Part shown: positions 1 through 5,943 of the stretch, piece by piece
Numbering within the stretch: the stretch's first letter is position 1
How the letters are laid out: each line of letters opens with the position of its first letter
Assembly: GCA_026461395.1 (NCBI GenBank)
Contig: JAPJNA010000006.1
Span: 1 to 41,730 of the forward strand
DNA length: 41,730 bases
Source: Chthoniobacterales bacterium
Lineage (GTDB): Bacteria > Verrucomicrobiota > Verrucomicrobiia > Chthoniobacterales > UBA6821
Direction: 5' to 3'
The notes under the pieces: model-generated
Databases searched by the model: none
What the model was told of the DNA's origin: nothing
What the model saw: only the letters and a program-made list of their open reading frames with translations
Program-made: the position numbers and the translations under genes

Positions 1-182
1 ACAGGGTTGCAATCCACCCAACAACCATCCACAACATCAACCAACCAATACCATCCGAACTTCAGTTTTGATGTGTCCCAACTTTGGGGTCAGGTCAGCT
101 GTAATGAAACAGCCTATTTAAAAACACTGGTATTGAAATAGATCGCTGTTTAAATAAAACGCATCGTTATTGAATTTTGTTC

Positions 183-211
183 TTTCCTTTACCAGTTATT
201 TCCGCTAAACT
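183..211 (+). promoter_or_regulatory. Promoter-like site with shared element motif
   Basis: A -35-like TTTCCT (183-188) and a -10-like TAAACT (206-211) are separated by exactly 17 bases. The spacer begins with TTACCAGTTATTT, the same motif found at 3550-3572 and, inverted, at 3454-3476. The ATG of the next gene lies 6 bases after the -10 box. A repressor or activator binding inside the spacer is inferred. The rest of 1-217 shows no gene. Confidence 0.45.
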
Positions 212-217
212 GTATAG

Positions 218-703
218 ATGATGAATATCTTCAAACCGTCAGAACCAAAAGTTACTGAGGTTAAATCACCTGAACCGAATCTGGATAGAAATTACTTTGA
301 TGAGTTGAAGTTGCTGAAACAGAAAGCCATTGAGCAATTGATAGATCGAAAGAAGCGGATCACTTGTGACATTCAAAATCAGATAGAAGAGCTTCAGGTG
401 AAACTCAAAGCTGAACTGGCAGATATTCATGCAAAATTGAAGGAACTTGGTCATATTACTGAGACTACCACTTCATCTCCTAAGCAGCGTGGTGCCCGTA
501 AATTCCATCCCGCTGTTACCGATGAGGTATTGAAGCAGAAGTTTTCGACATTACTCTCTGATGGTAAGAAGGCAGGGAGCAAAGAGATTTTTGCAGCATT
601 GGATATCTCCAGACCTCGATTCATTGCCTTCCAGAAAAACTGCACAGGCTACCTTGTAATTACAGGGAGCAAGAAAACTACTCAGTATTCTCTCAAGGCA
701 TAA
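218..703 (+). CDS. Coiled-coil protein with winged-helix-like C-terminus, unknown function
   Basis: 161 aa. I do not recognise a named family. Residues about 25-80 are rich in Leu, Lys, Glu and Gln in heptad-like order and should form a coiled coil. Residues about 95-161 follow a Lys/Arg-rich linker and look like a small helix-turn-helix or winged-helix domain: two helices with KEIFAALDISRPRF, then two short beta strands at the end. This layout would suit a dimeric DNA-binding protein, perhaps the regulator of the element; that is inference. The ATG (218) sits 6 bases after a -10-like box, so the message would be nearly leaderless. There are two consecutive ATG codons and the start could be either. 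The next gene starts 12 bases after the stop. Confidence 0.65.
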   Translation: MMNIFKPSEPKVTEVKSPEPNLDRNYFDELKLLKQKAIEQLIDRKKRITCDIQNQIEELQVKLKAELADIHAKLKELGHITETTTSSPKQRGARKFHPAVTDEVLKQKFSTLLSDGKKAGSKEIFAALDISRPRFIAFQKNCTGYLVITGSKKTTQYSLKA

Positions 704-714
704 GCCCAACGGTC

Positions 715-1248
715 TTGAAGACTTACCGTCTAGTCTTAAATCTTGCGGATGATGGAGTTAAGGAACTCTACAATAAAGTCTTAAAGGCACTTGAGGCACA
801 GCCTGACCGCTTAGAGATTGATCTGATAGGATTAGGCCATCAAAAGCCTGATACGATTCTCATGATCTGGGATATGCTGTTGAAAAGAGATCCCAAGACC
901 ATTCTCTCTGTCCATGCCAGAACTTCTCTGTTTGATGGATGCCTTCTTTTGCTCCTGATAGCAGATGAGAGGAGAATCCGTCCAAAGAGTTGGGTTCAAT
1001 TGGACTCACCATCTAAACTGAAAGAAACAGATTGGGCAGAGCTTGAGGATAAAGCGACTCGCAGAGGGAAAAATCTGATTCATGAACCCACTTTTGTAAC
1101 TGACTACTGCCAGATTGCAGAATTGATGAATGAGTATCTTCCTGTTGAGAAAATTTCTGGTCAAAGGTGGGCTTTGGAGAATCTGAAAGAGTACGGATTG
1201 CTTCTGGATTCACAGGAAGAGAAGGCGTTTCAGGAATGTTTTAAGTGA
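715..1248 (+). CDS. ClpP/crotonase-fold-like protein, degenerate, unknown function
   Basis: 177 aa with a TTG start at 715; no in-frame ATG lies close to the N-terminus. The pattern of strands and helices resembles the ClpP fold: a hydrophobic strand (LEIDLIGLG, about 33-41), a helix with IWDMLLKRD, a strand ILSVHA, then SLFDGCLLLLLIADERR and PKSWVQL, which align by eye with the ClpP segment containing SMG, the following helix and the PNSR-type strand. The Ser of SMG would be Phe here and the catalytic His is not seen, so protease activity is unlikely. The assignment is tentative and could be wrong. It is probably in one operon with the preceding gene. Confidence 0.55.
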   Translation: MKTYRLVLNLADDGVKELYNKVLKALEAQPDRLEIDLIGLGHQKPDTILMIWDMLLKRDPKTILSVHARTSLFDGCLLLLLIADERRIRPKSWVQLDSPSKLKETDWAELEDKATRRGKNLIHEPTFVTDYCQIAELMNEYLPVEKISGQRWALENLKEYGLLLDSQEEKAFQECFK

Positions 1249-1901
1249 GCAGGAAGCGATCCTAGTACTCCCAGACAGTCACCACATATCCTGAATCCCC
1301 ATTCTCGACCACATAGACCATCCCAATTGCTCCTCGAAGTGCGTATGGATGCCTTGAGAATGGATATTCCAGGACCATCTATCGGACAAAAAAGCTGGGT
1401 TGCCTTATCTGTCTCAGTATCTCCAAGCCAAGAATACAAAGGAACATCCTTCAGGTTCCGTAGGAGTGGGTCTTCCTGATCTGTAAAAGGCCGTAGAATT
1501 GATTTTCCAAAGGTTTCTAGGTCTTTGCTCATAAAAGAATTCGGAAACCGTACAGGGGCATCCTCGATCCTCAGTTCATATCCACTGGTTCCTAATCCTG
1601 ATTGGGTTAGAGCAAACCTAAATCCAAAGAATCTCTCCTTGAAGAGCCTTCTGACCGTTTTTCTGTTGATCAGATAGGTTGTCTTCATGCCACCAAATGG
1701 TTTTTCGATACTGTAGGAATAATATCCCAAAGGATTGAAGGTCTCATGAATGACACTGCCTGAGTCTTTGGACAGAAGAAGTGCCAAGAAGGGAGTATCA
1801 TGCGTTTTCTGGAGATTTTTCTGATCTCTAGGAGAAGCAGTGTCCTTTTGAGGGATGGTGGTGAAGAATGGCATGGGTTCCGTAAACGATTCTCTCCTCA
1901 A
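1230..1901 (-). CDS. Unknown protein translated with the polymerase-like gene
   Basis: 223 aa, no recognised family. The TTG start (1901) overlaps the TGA of the upstream polymerase-like gene in a TTGA, so the two are very probably translationally coupled and may act together. An in-frame ATG at 1874 is an alternative start. The protein has no signal peptide or membrane segment. It is rich in Phe, Gly, Arg and Thr, has a middle part with alternating hydrophobic residues suggestive of beta structure (about 35-115), and a C-terminus with three Cys residues (GLCGREWGFRICGDC) that could bind metal. Its 3' end overlaps the 3' end of the convergent gene ending at 1248 by 19 bases. Confidence 0.6.
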   Translation of the reverse strand: MRRESFTEPMPFFTTIPQKDTASPRDQKNLQKTHDTPFLALLLSKDSGSVIHETFNPLGYYSYSIEKPFGGMKTTYLINRKTVRRLFKERFFGFRFALTQSGLGTSGYELRIEDAPVRFPNSFMSKDLETFGKSILRPFTDQEDPLLRNLKDVPLYSWLGDTETDKATQLFCPIDGPGISILKASIRTSRSNWDGLCGREWGFRICGDCLGVLGSLPAHLKHS

Positions 1902-3034
1902 GGAATCTGATTTAGAGCGTCCATTATGGTCAAAGGACGCTGATTCGGGATCTTTGGTGTGATTTTGGTGGATCCATTCATTCCTTGTCGTTGGAGGAAG
2001 TCTTCCAATGCCACTTGGACGATAATTGCGTCATTCTCTCCACAGAAGACACCATCATGAGCAGGAATAACCTTCAGTGACTTATTTCCCATGATGAAGT
2101 CTCTAATCAGCTTTCCCTCCATCTGTTGAGTCCTAAATTGAACGGAATCCACATCGTTGAGTTTATCGACATATGCCATGATCTCAGGGAACTCCTTACG
2201 AAAGAGTTTTTGGATGGATAAGACCGACCCATAACACTTTTTTTTGCTGAATGCTGTCCAAATCATGTCCTTGATATCTTTACGCTTTTCTTTCAGACCC
2301 AACGTCGTTTTCAAGGTATCTGCGAAATCATTCACAATCCACAGATCCCACTTCTTGTCATTGATCTCCTTGTTCAAGATTTGTTGCATCATTCCAGAGA
2401 CATCTACATTCACCAGTTTGCCAGCATCGCCGAAAACGATATGCTTTCGGAGTTTCTTATCCTTCATGATGATCGGAGAATAGACTCGAAGGTTCCCACC
2501 TATGGTTATCCGTGGTCTTTTACGATCCAAAATCGACCTCAATACCTTCCCTTCACCTTTACGAGGGCGGATTGTCATCTTGAGCGTGTTGTGACGCTCT
2601 TTAATGAGGCGTAAATACTCGGAATCGGGATCTGTAGGATCATCCTCTCCATCTCTGGGTAATTTGTCCCAAACGCTCTTCAGCAGCGAAACAGGGTGGT
2701 CGTAGTGATTTGCTGTATCCCATAAAGCTTCATCAGAAAGCCTGAATGACTTTGGGAAACCATCCTTGTCGTTCTTGTATTTGCCATTCTCTTCAACCCA
2801 TCCAAGTTTGTCTGGAAGAAGAGCCTCAATGTGCTTCCTGTATTCCTTCCCAAGCTGTTTCTGTAGCAATCTCGATTTTTGAGGGATGTATCTTCCTTTA
2901 ATCATCTGAGAGAGGCATTGGCATCGAAGAAGATGATAAAAGACCAACGATCTCCAATTCATGCTTTTCAGCATTTTGGCGGTGGCAAAGGAAGGAACTT
3001 TTACGATGTAGTCTTGACGAAGTGCTTTTGTCAT
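1898..3034 (-). CDS. Family A DNA polymerase-like palm protein of a mobile element
   Basis: 378 aa. The C-terminal half carries the motif order of a family A polymerase palm. NLRVYSPI and KLRKHIVF lead into LVNVDVSGMMQQIL (motif A-like, Asp211); RKDIKDMIWTAFSKKKCYGS (251-270) resembles motif B with Arg251, Lys255 and Tyr268-Gly269; then EFPEIMAYVDKL, QQMEGKLI and VIPAHDGVF (motif C-like, His326-Asp327). The same order (RxYSP, KLVxxD, YG, xEFP, HD) occurs in uncharacterised plasmid and phage proteins that resemble a reduced Pol I palm. No exonuclease or primase domain is seen; residues 1-160 are not recognised. I infer a replication or repair role for the element. The gene is preceded by a small basic ORF and coupled to the next gene. 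Confidence 0.65.
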   Translation of the reverse strand: MTKALRQDYIVKVPSFATAKMLKSMNWRSLVFYHLLRCQCLSQMIKGRYIPQKSRLLQKQLGKEYRKHIEALLPDKLGWVEENGKYKNDKDGFPKSFRLSDEALWDTANHYDHPVSLLKSVWDKLPRDGEDDPTDPDSEYLRLIKERHNTLKMTIRPRKGEGKVLRSILDRKRPRITIGGNLRVYSPIIMKDKKLRKHIVFGDAGKLVNVDVSGMMQQILNKEINDKKWDLWIVNDFADTLKTTLGLKEKRKDIKDMIWTAFSKKKCYGSVLSIQKLFRKEFPEIMAYVDKLNDVDSVQFRTQQMEGKLIRDFIMGNKSLKVIPAHDGVFCGENDAIIVQVALEDFLQRQGMNGSTKITPKIPNQRPLTIMDALNQIP

Positions 3035-3064
3035 TGGAGGAAATCTTTTGGAGGTAAAAAAATT

Positions 3065-3205
3065 TTAAATTAAATTTAATTCTTTTATCTTTATCATTAT
3101 ATCTTGTACCTTTTTATATATGGAATACTCAATGTAAGAGGCTTTGGATTGCTTGTTGGTTCGGTTTTTGACCTCTTTGTTCTTCTTATGCGTTGACTTG
3201 TTCAT
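3065..3205 (-). CDS. Possible small basic protein (46 aa)
   Basis: An ATG at 3205 opens a 46-codon frame ending in TAA at 3065, 30 bases before the start of the polymerase-like gene on the same strand. The peptide starts MNKSTHKKNKEVKNRTNK and is strongly basic, with over a dozen Lys/Arg; such small basic proteins often bind nucleic acid. There is no Shine-Dalgarno; the sequence before the ATG is A-rich. Composition bias in AT-rich DNA could produce such an ORF by chance, so it is a candidate only. Confidence 0.35.
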   Translation of the reverse strand: MNKSTHKKNKEVKNRTNKQSKASYIEYSIYKKVQDIMIKIKELNLI

Positions 3206-3240
3206 TTTTCTGTTTTTTTGGTAATTGTGTGAGTGATACT

Positions 3241-3255
3241 GAGTTTAATAAACTC
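3241..3255. promoter_or_regulatory. Perfect palindrome, operator-like
   Basis: GAGTTTAATAAACTC is a perfect 7+1+7 palindrome in the leader between the divergent promoter region and the polymerase-like gene. It lies about 35 bases upstream of the small basic ORF on the minus strand. It is not followed by a T-run, so an operator is more likely than a terminator. Function is inferred. Confidence 0.35.
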
Positions 3256-3377
3256 CCAATCTCGGCACGGTGCTGCTTATTCCGTAAGATATGATTATCC
3301 TTCAGAGTAAACGTGACTGTTGAACCTCAGAAAATCGCTTAAAACGACAACATTTATCGTTATTTGGACGGCTTTTT

Positions 3378-3400
3378 ACCTGAAGTACAGGTGTTTTTTT
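3378..3400 (+). terminator. Weak intrinsic-terminator-like hairpin
   Basis: ACCTG (3378-3382) pairs with CAGGT (3388-3392) across a 5-base loop and is followed by G and seven T (3394-3400) on the plus strand. The stem is short. No plus-strand gene ends here, so it may end an antisense transcript opposite the leader of the polymerase-like gene, or be fortuitous. The rest of 3206-3453 shows no gene. Confidence 0.3.
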
Positions 3401-3444
3401 GGGAGTTATGGTTAATCGCTCACGGATGAACTCTTAACTCCACA

Positions 3445-3473
3445 AGCCTATTGAAAATAACTGGTAAAGTCAA
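3445..3473 (-). promoter_or_regulatory. Promoter-like site toward the polymerase-like gene
   Basis: On the minus strand, TTGACT (3473-3468), a 17-base spacer starting TTACCAGTTATTTT, and TAGGCT (3450-3445) form a sigma70-like promoter pointing at the small basic ORF and the polymerase-like gene. It is the inverted twin of the promoter at 3553-3581. The -10 match is weak (3 of 6). Confidence 0.45.
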
Positions 3474-3572
3474 TAACAATCGTACTGTGCGATTAAGATC
3501 CAATTGGAATAAGATTATTACACTGTCGGCTGTTACGATTGCTGTTTAATTATTGACTTTACCAGTTATTTT
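3454..3572. repeat. Perfect 23-bp inverted repeat with nested 8-bp arms
   Basis: Bases 3454-3476 are the exact reverse complement of 3550-3572; both arms contain TTGACTTTACCAGTTATTTT read outward. Directly inside, CAATCGTA (3477-3484) pairs with TACGATTG (3534-3541). Each outer arm overlaps the -35 and spacer of one of two divergent promoters. This suggests a control region for the two transcription units, possibly also an origin or a recombinase site. The 49-base centre has no gene. Confidence 0.8.
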
Positions 3573-3581
3573 TACTAGCAT
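3553..3581 (+). promoter_or_regulatory. Promoter-like site toward the excisionase-like gene
   Basis: TTGACT (3553-3558), a 17-base spacer that begins TTACCAGTTATTTT, and TAGCAT (3576-3581; 4 of 6 match to TATAAT). An ATG follows 10 bases later (3592). Same layout as the sites at 183-211 and 3445-3473. Confidence 0.5.
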
Positions 3582-3591
3582 ACAGCCCATC

Positions 3592-3702
3592 ATGAATAAA
3601 GAACGGCCATTACATCAATTTTCACAAAGGGATAACAGAGTAATTGCACACAATTATATCTTACGGATTCCTGTTATTAAACAGGATCGCATCTCTCGCT
3701 AG
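3592..3702 (+). CDS. Possible short leader ORF (36 aa)
   Basis: An ATG just after the -10-like box opens a 36-codon frame (MNKERPLHQFSQRDNRVIAH at the start, SR at the end) that stops at 3702, 16 bases before the probable ATG of the excisionase-like gene. No family is recognised. Its position right at the expected transcription start suggests a leaderless leader peptide or a real small protein; chance is also possible. Confidence 0.3.
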   Translation: MNKERPLHQFSQRDNRVIAHNYILRIPVIKQDRISR

Positions 3703-3718
3703 TCAAATAGCACCGCCG

Positions 3719-3976
3719 ATGAATAGTATAACCGCACTATCTCAGACTTGGAGCGATCACGACAAGGTGGTGCAGTTCAGCCATCCAATTAAAGATATCC
3801 AAAAGATGGAATTCCCAGAGGCAATCGCTGATGATATTGGCTTTAGGAAGGAGTACATCAACAATCTGAAAAGGAAGGGATGTCCATTCGTCGGTCGCAA
3901 AACCTGTATCCTTTGGGTTAGGGAGTTTCTGGCAAGGGAAGCAGGGGCAGCACCACCTTACTCAATGCAGCACTAG
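3719..3976 (+). CDS. Small excisionase-like DNA-binding protein
   Basis: 85 aa from the ATG at 3719; a longer frame from TTG 3644 is possible but its extra 25 residues look non-native. Residues about 27-75 (KMEFPEAIADDIGFRKEYIN, then NLKRKGCPFVGRKTCIL) have the shape of a helix-turn-helix of the excisionase/MerR-like kind: a helix, a turn, a recognition helix and a small wing ending in a trailing helix. Being small, basic and next to a tyrosine recombinase gene fits a recombination directionality factor; that role is inferred from context. The 3' end overlaps the convergent integrase gene by 59 bases. Confidence 0.55.
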   Translation: MNSITALSQTWSDHDKVVQFSHPIKDIQKMEFPEAIADDIGFRKEYINNLKRKGCPFVGRKTCILWVREFLAREAGAAPPYSMQH

Positions 3977-4958
3977 AATCACCCACATTCAAACGGGTGT
4001 AGATCTTGTGAACCTCAGTTGATGAATGATTCACCAATCTCATTACCTGTGCTTCGGTAAGTCCTGCTCTATGGCAACGAGTAATAAAGGTAACACGGCA
4101 AGAATGAGAAGTAGCACCACAGGCCTCTTTGATAACACTATTGAAATTCTGATTCCTGCTACCGTCCAGTATTGGAACGGCATATCCATCTTCCCACTTG
4201 AGCTCTTTCAAATAGGCAGCGAATTCCTTGCTAATCGGTACCGTGAACATTTTTCGAGGATCTGTTGGTTTCCTCTTTGAATCTTCGATTTGGATGAGTG
4301 GCTGTATTGCTTGGAAATCAATCTGCGATTTGTGAAATCTGGCTTCTCCAAAGCGACATCCAAGCTGCAGCAGGATCTCAAACACGGTTTTCATCCATGA
4401 GGAACGCTTCTTAAAAAGACGCCTAGCCTTGTCAATATCATCATCAGTCAACTCCTCTTTCAACGGAGCTTCTTTTTTGTGGACTCTGTACTGAGCAATG
4501 ACATTTCTGTCTGCGTACTCTCTTCGGATTGCCTCGCTCATCAAGGAACCAAAGAATTTTAGTTCAAGTCTAGCCGTGTTGTGAACAACAGACTCCTTCC
4601 TCCATGCCATGTACCTTGAAGCATGTTCATACTTTATTTCTCTTGGATGCCGGATTTTTTCGCTCAAAAGCCATCCGTTCAAATTTGTCCAAGCAATGGA
4701 GTACCGTTTGAATGAGCTAGGCTTTGGATACTGCTCTTTAAGATAAAGAGGAACCCACGATGAAAATTCTCCACCAGAAACAGGAGCAAACTTTTTTTCG
4801 AGTTCGGTTCTCTTAACTCTCTCCCTGTTCGCTTTAATCCTATCCTGTGGATTGTCCACACGGTACCTCGTCGTCTCGTCTAACCATTCTCCCGAATCAA
4901 TGTCTCGGTATCGGATGGTGAAGTACGGAGATCCTTTTCTTTCACGCAGGGAAGCCAT
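3918..4958 (-). CDS. int: Tyrosine recombinase / integrase
   Basis: 346 aa from the ATG at 4958; an upstream in-frame ATG at 4997 would add 13 residues. The start MASLRERKGSPYFTIRY resembles other integrases, and the extra stretch overlaps phased DNA repeats, so 4958 is preferred. An N-terminal AP2-like strand region and a SAM-like core-binding domain (about 65-165) precede the catalytic domain. Counted from 4997, the visible catalytic residues are Arg215 (GCRFGEAR), His298 and Arg301 (HSCR), His324 (VNHSS, in place of GHSS) and Tyr333 (HKIYTR). The set is complete, so the enzyme should be active in integrating and excising this element. Confidence 0.9.
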   Translation of the reverse strand: MASLRERKGSPYFTIRYRDIDSGEWLDETTRYRVDNPQDRIKANRERVKRTELEKKFAPVSGGEFSSWVPLYLKEQYPKPSSFKRYSIAWTNLNGWLLSEKIRHPREIKYEHASRYMAWRKESVVHNTARLELKFFGSLMSEAIRREYADRNVIAQYRVHKKEAPLKEELTDDDIDKARRLFKKRSSWMKTVFEILLQLGCRFGEARFHKSQIDFQAIQPLIQIEDSKRKPTDPRKMFTVPISKEFAAYLKELKWEDGYAVPILDGSRNQNFNSVIKEACGATSHSCRVTFITRCHRAGLTEAQVMRLVNHSSTEVHKIYTRLNVGDSSAALSKVVLPLLPLPETP

Positions 4959-4968
4959 AACCAAAAAT

Positions 4969-5011
4969 TGCCCCATGCTGCCCCAAGACACAAGCATTCT
5001 AACGCATTCTA
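4969..5011. repeat. Two pairs of helically phased short direct repeats
   Basis: TGCCCCA occurs at 4969-4975 and 4979-4985, and GCATTCTA at 4994-5001 and 5004-5011. Both pairs are repeated with a period of exactly 10 bases, one turn of the helix. They lie just upstream of the integrase start at the presumed element edge. Candidate binding sites for integrase arms, for the excisionase-like protein, or for autoregulation; inferred. Confidence 0.45.
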
Positions 5012-5019
5012 TCTCATCC

Positions 5020-5090
5020 TAACACTGTAGATGCTATGCCCTAGACGGGCTAATAAGTACTACCGTTACACCACAAGGCAGTGGTAAAAA
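5020..5090 (-). other. tRNA-like 5' half, possible attachment-site remnant
   Basis: Read on the minus strand, TGCCTTG (acceptor-like) is followed by TG and GTGTAACGGTAGTAC, which matches a D-arm well (GTG pairs with TAC around an AACGGTAG-type loop) and resembles the start of bacterial tRNA-Gln. After the D-arm the sequence does not form a normal anticodon arm (only GCCC/GGGC around five bases) and there is no T-arm. It may be a tRNA fragment cut by integration, or a chance resemblance. Confidence 0.25.
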
Positions 5091-5127
5091 ACTAGGTTGG
5101 AGAGATTGACTGACCGGGCTCGGGGAT

Positions 5128-5760
5128 TCAAGCCTTTGCTTCACGGCGACCCTCCAAGAGGTCTTGAAAGCTGAAGGATTCCGAGACTGATCCAAACTTT
5201 GCGTAGACATGGCGGGCCGCCACGGTCCCGTCACGGGTAATCCCGGACGCGCTTGTCAGGCCGCGTTCTTGAAGCGCCGCAAGGGATGCATGCAGAAGAA
5301 GGGAACCGATACCCCTGTTCCGGTACTCCGTGGTAACCATGGGCCCGCTGACAAGCTGATGCGCCGCGTCAGGATCAGGATCCAGAAGTGAGGCAGCAAT
5401 AAGCCTGTTCCCTTTCTGAATGACGAAGCACAGAGGTTCAGTCTCGTTAAAAAGCCTGCCGACCGTGGAGGTCAAATAATGCTCCGCTATGGCATAGGAA
5501 TCGTTCCAAGAGGAATCCATTGACAGGGAAAGAAGAATTGTTTGCAGGACTTCCTCCCCCTCCTCCCGCCTGGCCAAGCGGATCAAATCACCATTCTGGG
5601 GAGAGGGCTCGATGGATAAAACGGATTCCAGTGACCAAGAGAAACGTCTCCAGAGAGAGTCATGACGCCGAATCATTGGCCCCCCTGCAATAGCCGCATC
5701 AGCTGAAAAAACAATGGGGAGGCTGGGAAGGTAGGAAGTCGCGGACGTACGGAAAGCCAT
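5128..5760 (-). CDS. GNAT family N-acetyltransferase
   Basis: 210 aa. The C-terminal half contains a GNAT fold: QLVSGPMVTTEYRNRGIGSL (acetyl-CoA pyrophosphate-binding RNRGIG loop, about 160-165) followed by an amphipathic helix LLLHASLAALQERG and a C-terminal strand with AARHVYAKFGSVSES. Residues about 100-145 hold the two central strands (CFVIQKGNRLIAASLLD). The substrate cannot be told. The first 60 residues are poorly conserved-looking. It is the first backbone gene next to the integrated element, and is divergent from purF with about 180 bases between them. That stretch (5761-5943) shows no gene and no promoter I would defend. Confidence 0.8.
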   Translation of the reverse strand: MAFRTSATSYLPSLPIVFSADAAIAGGPMIRRHDSLWRRFSWSLESVLSIEPSPQNGDLIRLARREEGEEVLQTILLSLSMDSSWNDSYAIAEHYLTSTVGRLFNETEPLCFVIQKGNRLIAASLLDPDPDAAHQLVSGPMVTTEYRNRGIGSLLLHASLAALQERGLTSASGITRDGTVAARHVYAKFGSVSESFSFQDLLEGRREAKA

Positions 5761-5943
5761 CGGAAAGGGCGAGAGCGAACGGCAAAAATCCCCTCAGGTC
5801 AACGGATTTATCTCAAACACAGAGTTTCCTCCGCTTCATTTTCCAAATCATGTTTGATGATAAAGGCAAAAGATGAAAAGTTTGTTGCTTCCAGTCCTCC
5901 ACCTGACTGAACCATCCTGTTGAACTTCCAAACCACGCCTCCC

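Larger units (their letters stand above)
1..5090. mobile_element. Integrated mobile element, right-hand part
   Basis: The first 5 kb is clearly more AT-rich than the rest and ends at a tyrosine recombinase gene, next to an excisionase-like gene and a polymerase-like gene. None of the genes here is a housekeeping gene, and GC-rich backbone genes start right after about 5100. Three promoter-like sites share a private motif (183-211, 3445-3473, 3553-3581), which ties the genes together as one unit. The left end is outside the window. The right end is placed near 5000-5090 by inference from the integrase position and a tRNA-like remnant; no duplicated att core was seen. It could be an integrative mobilizable element, a satellite or an integrated plasmid. 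No relaxase, capsid or terminase gene is visible in this part. Confidence 0.65.

Noticed and set aside
60-100. TGTGTCCCAACTTTGGGGTC as a partner of the sequence near 4980 for an att core
   Set aside because: Resemblance is only partial and the orientation is uncertain; not enough for a duplicated core.
4853-4863. DnaA-box-like TTGTCCACA
   Set aside because: A single copy inside the integrase gene; expected by chance.
5060-5095. Hairpin TTACACCAC/GTGGTAA followed by A-run as a terminator
   Set aside because: No T-run follows the stem on either strand in the right direction.
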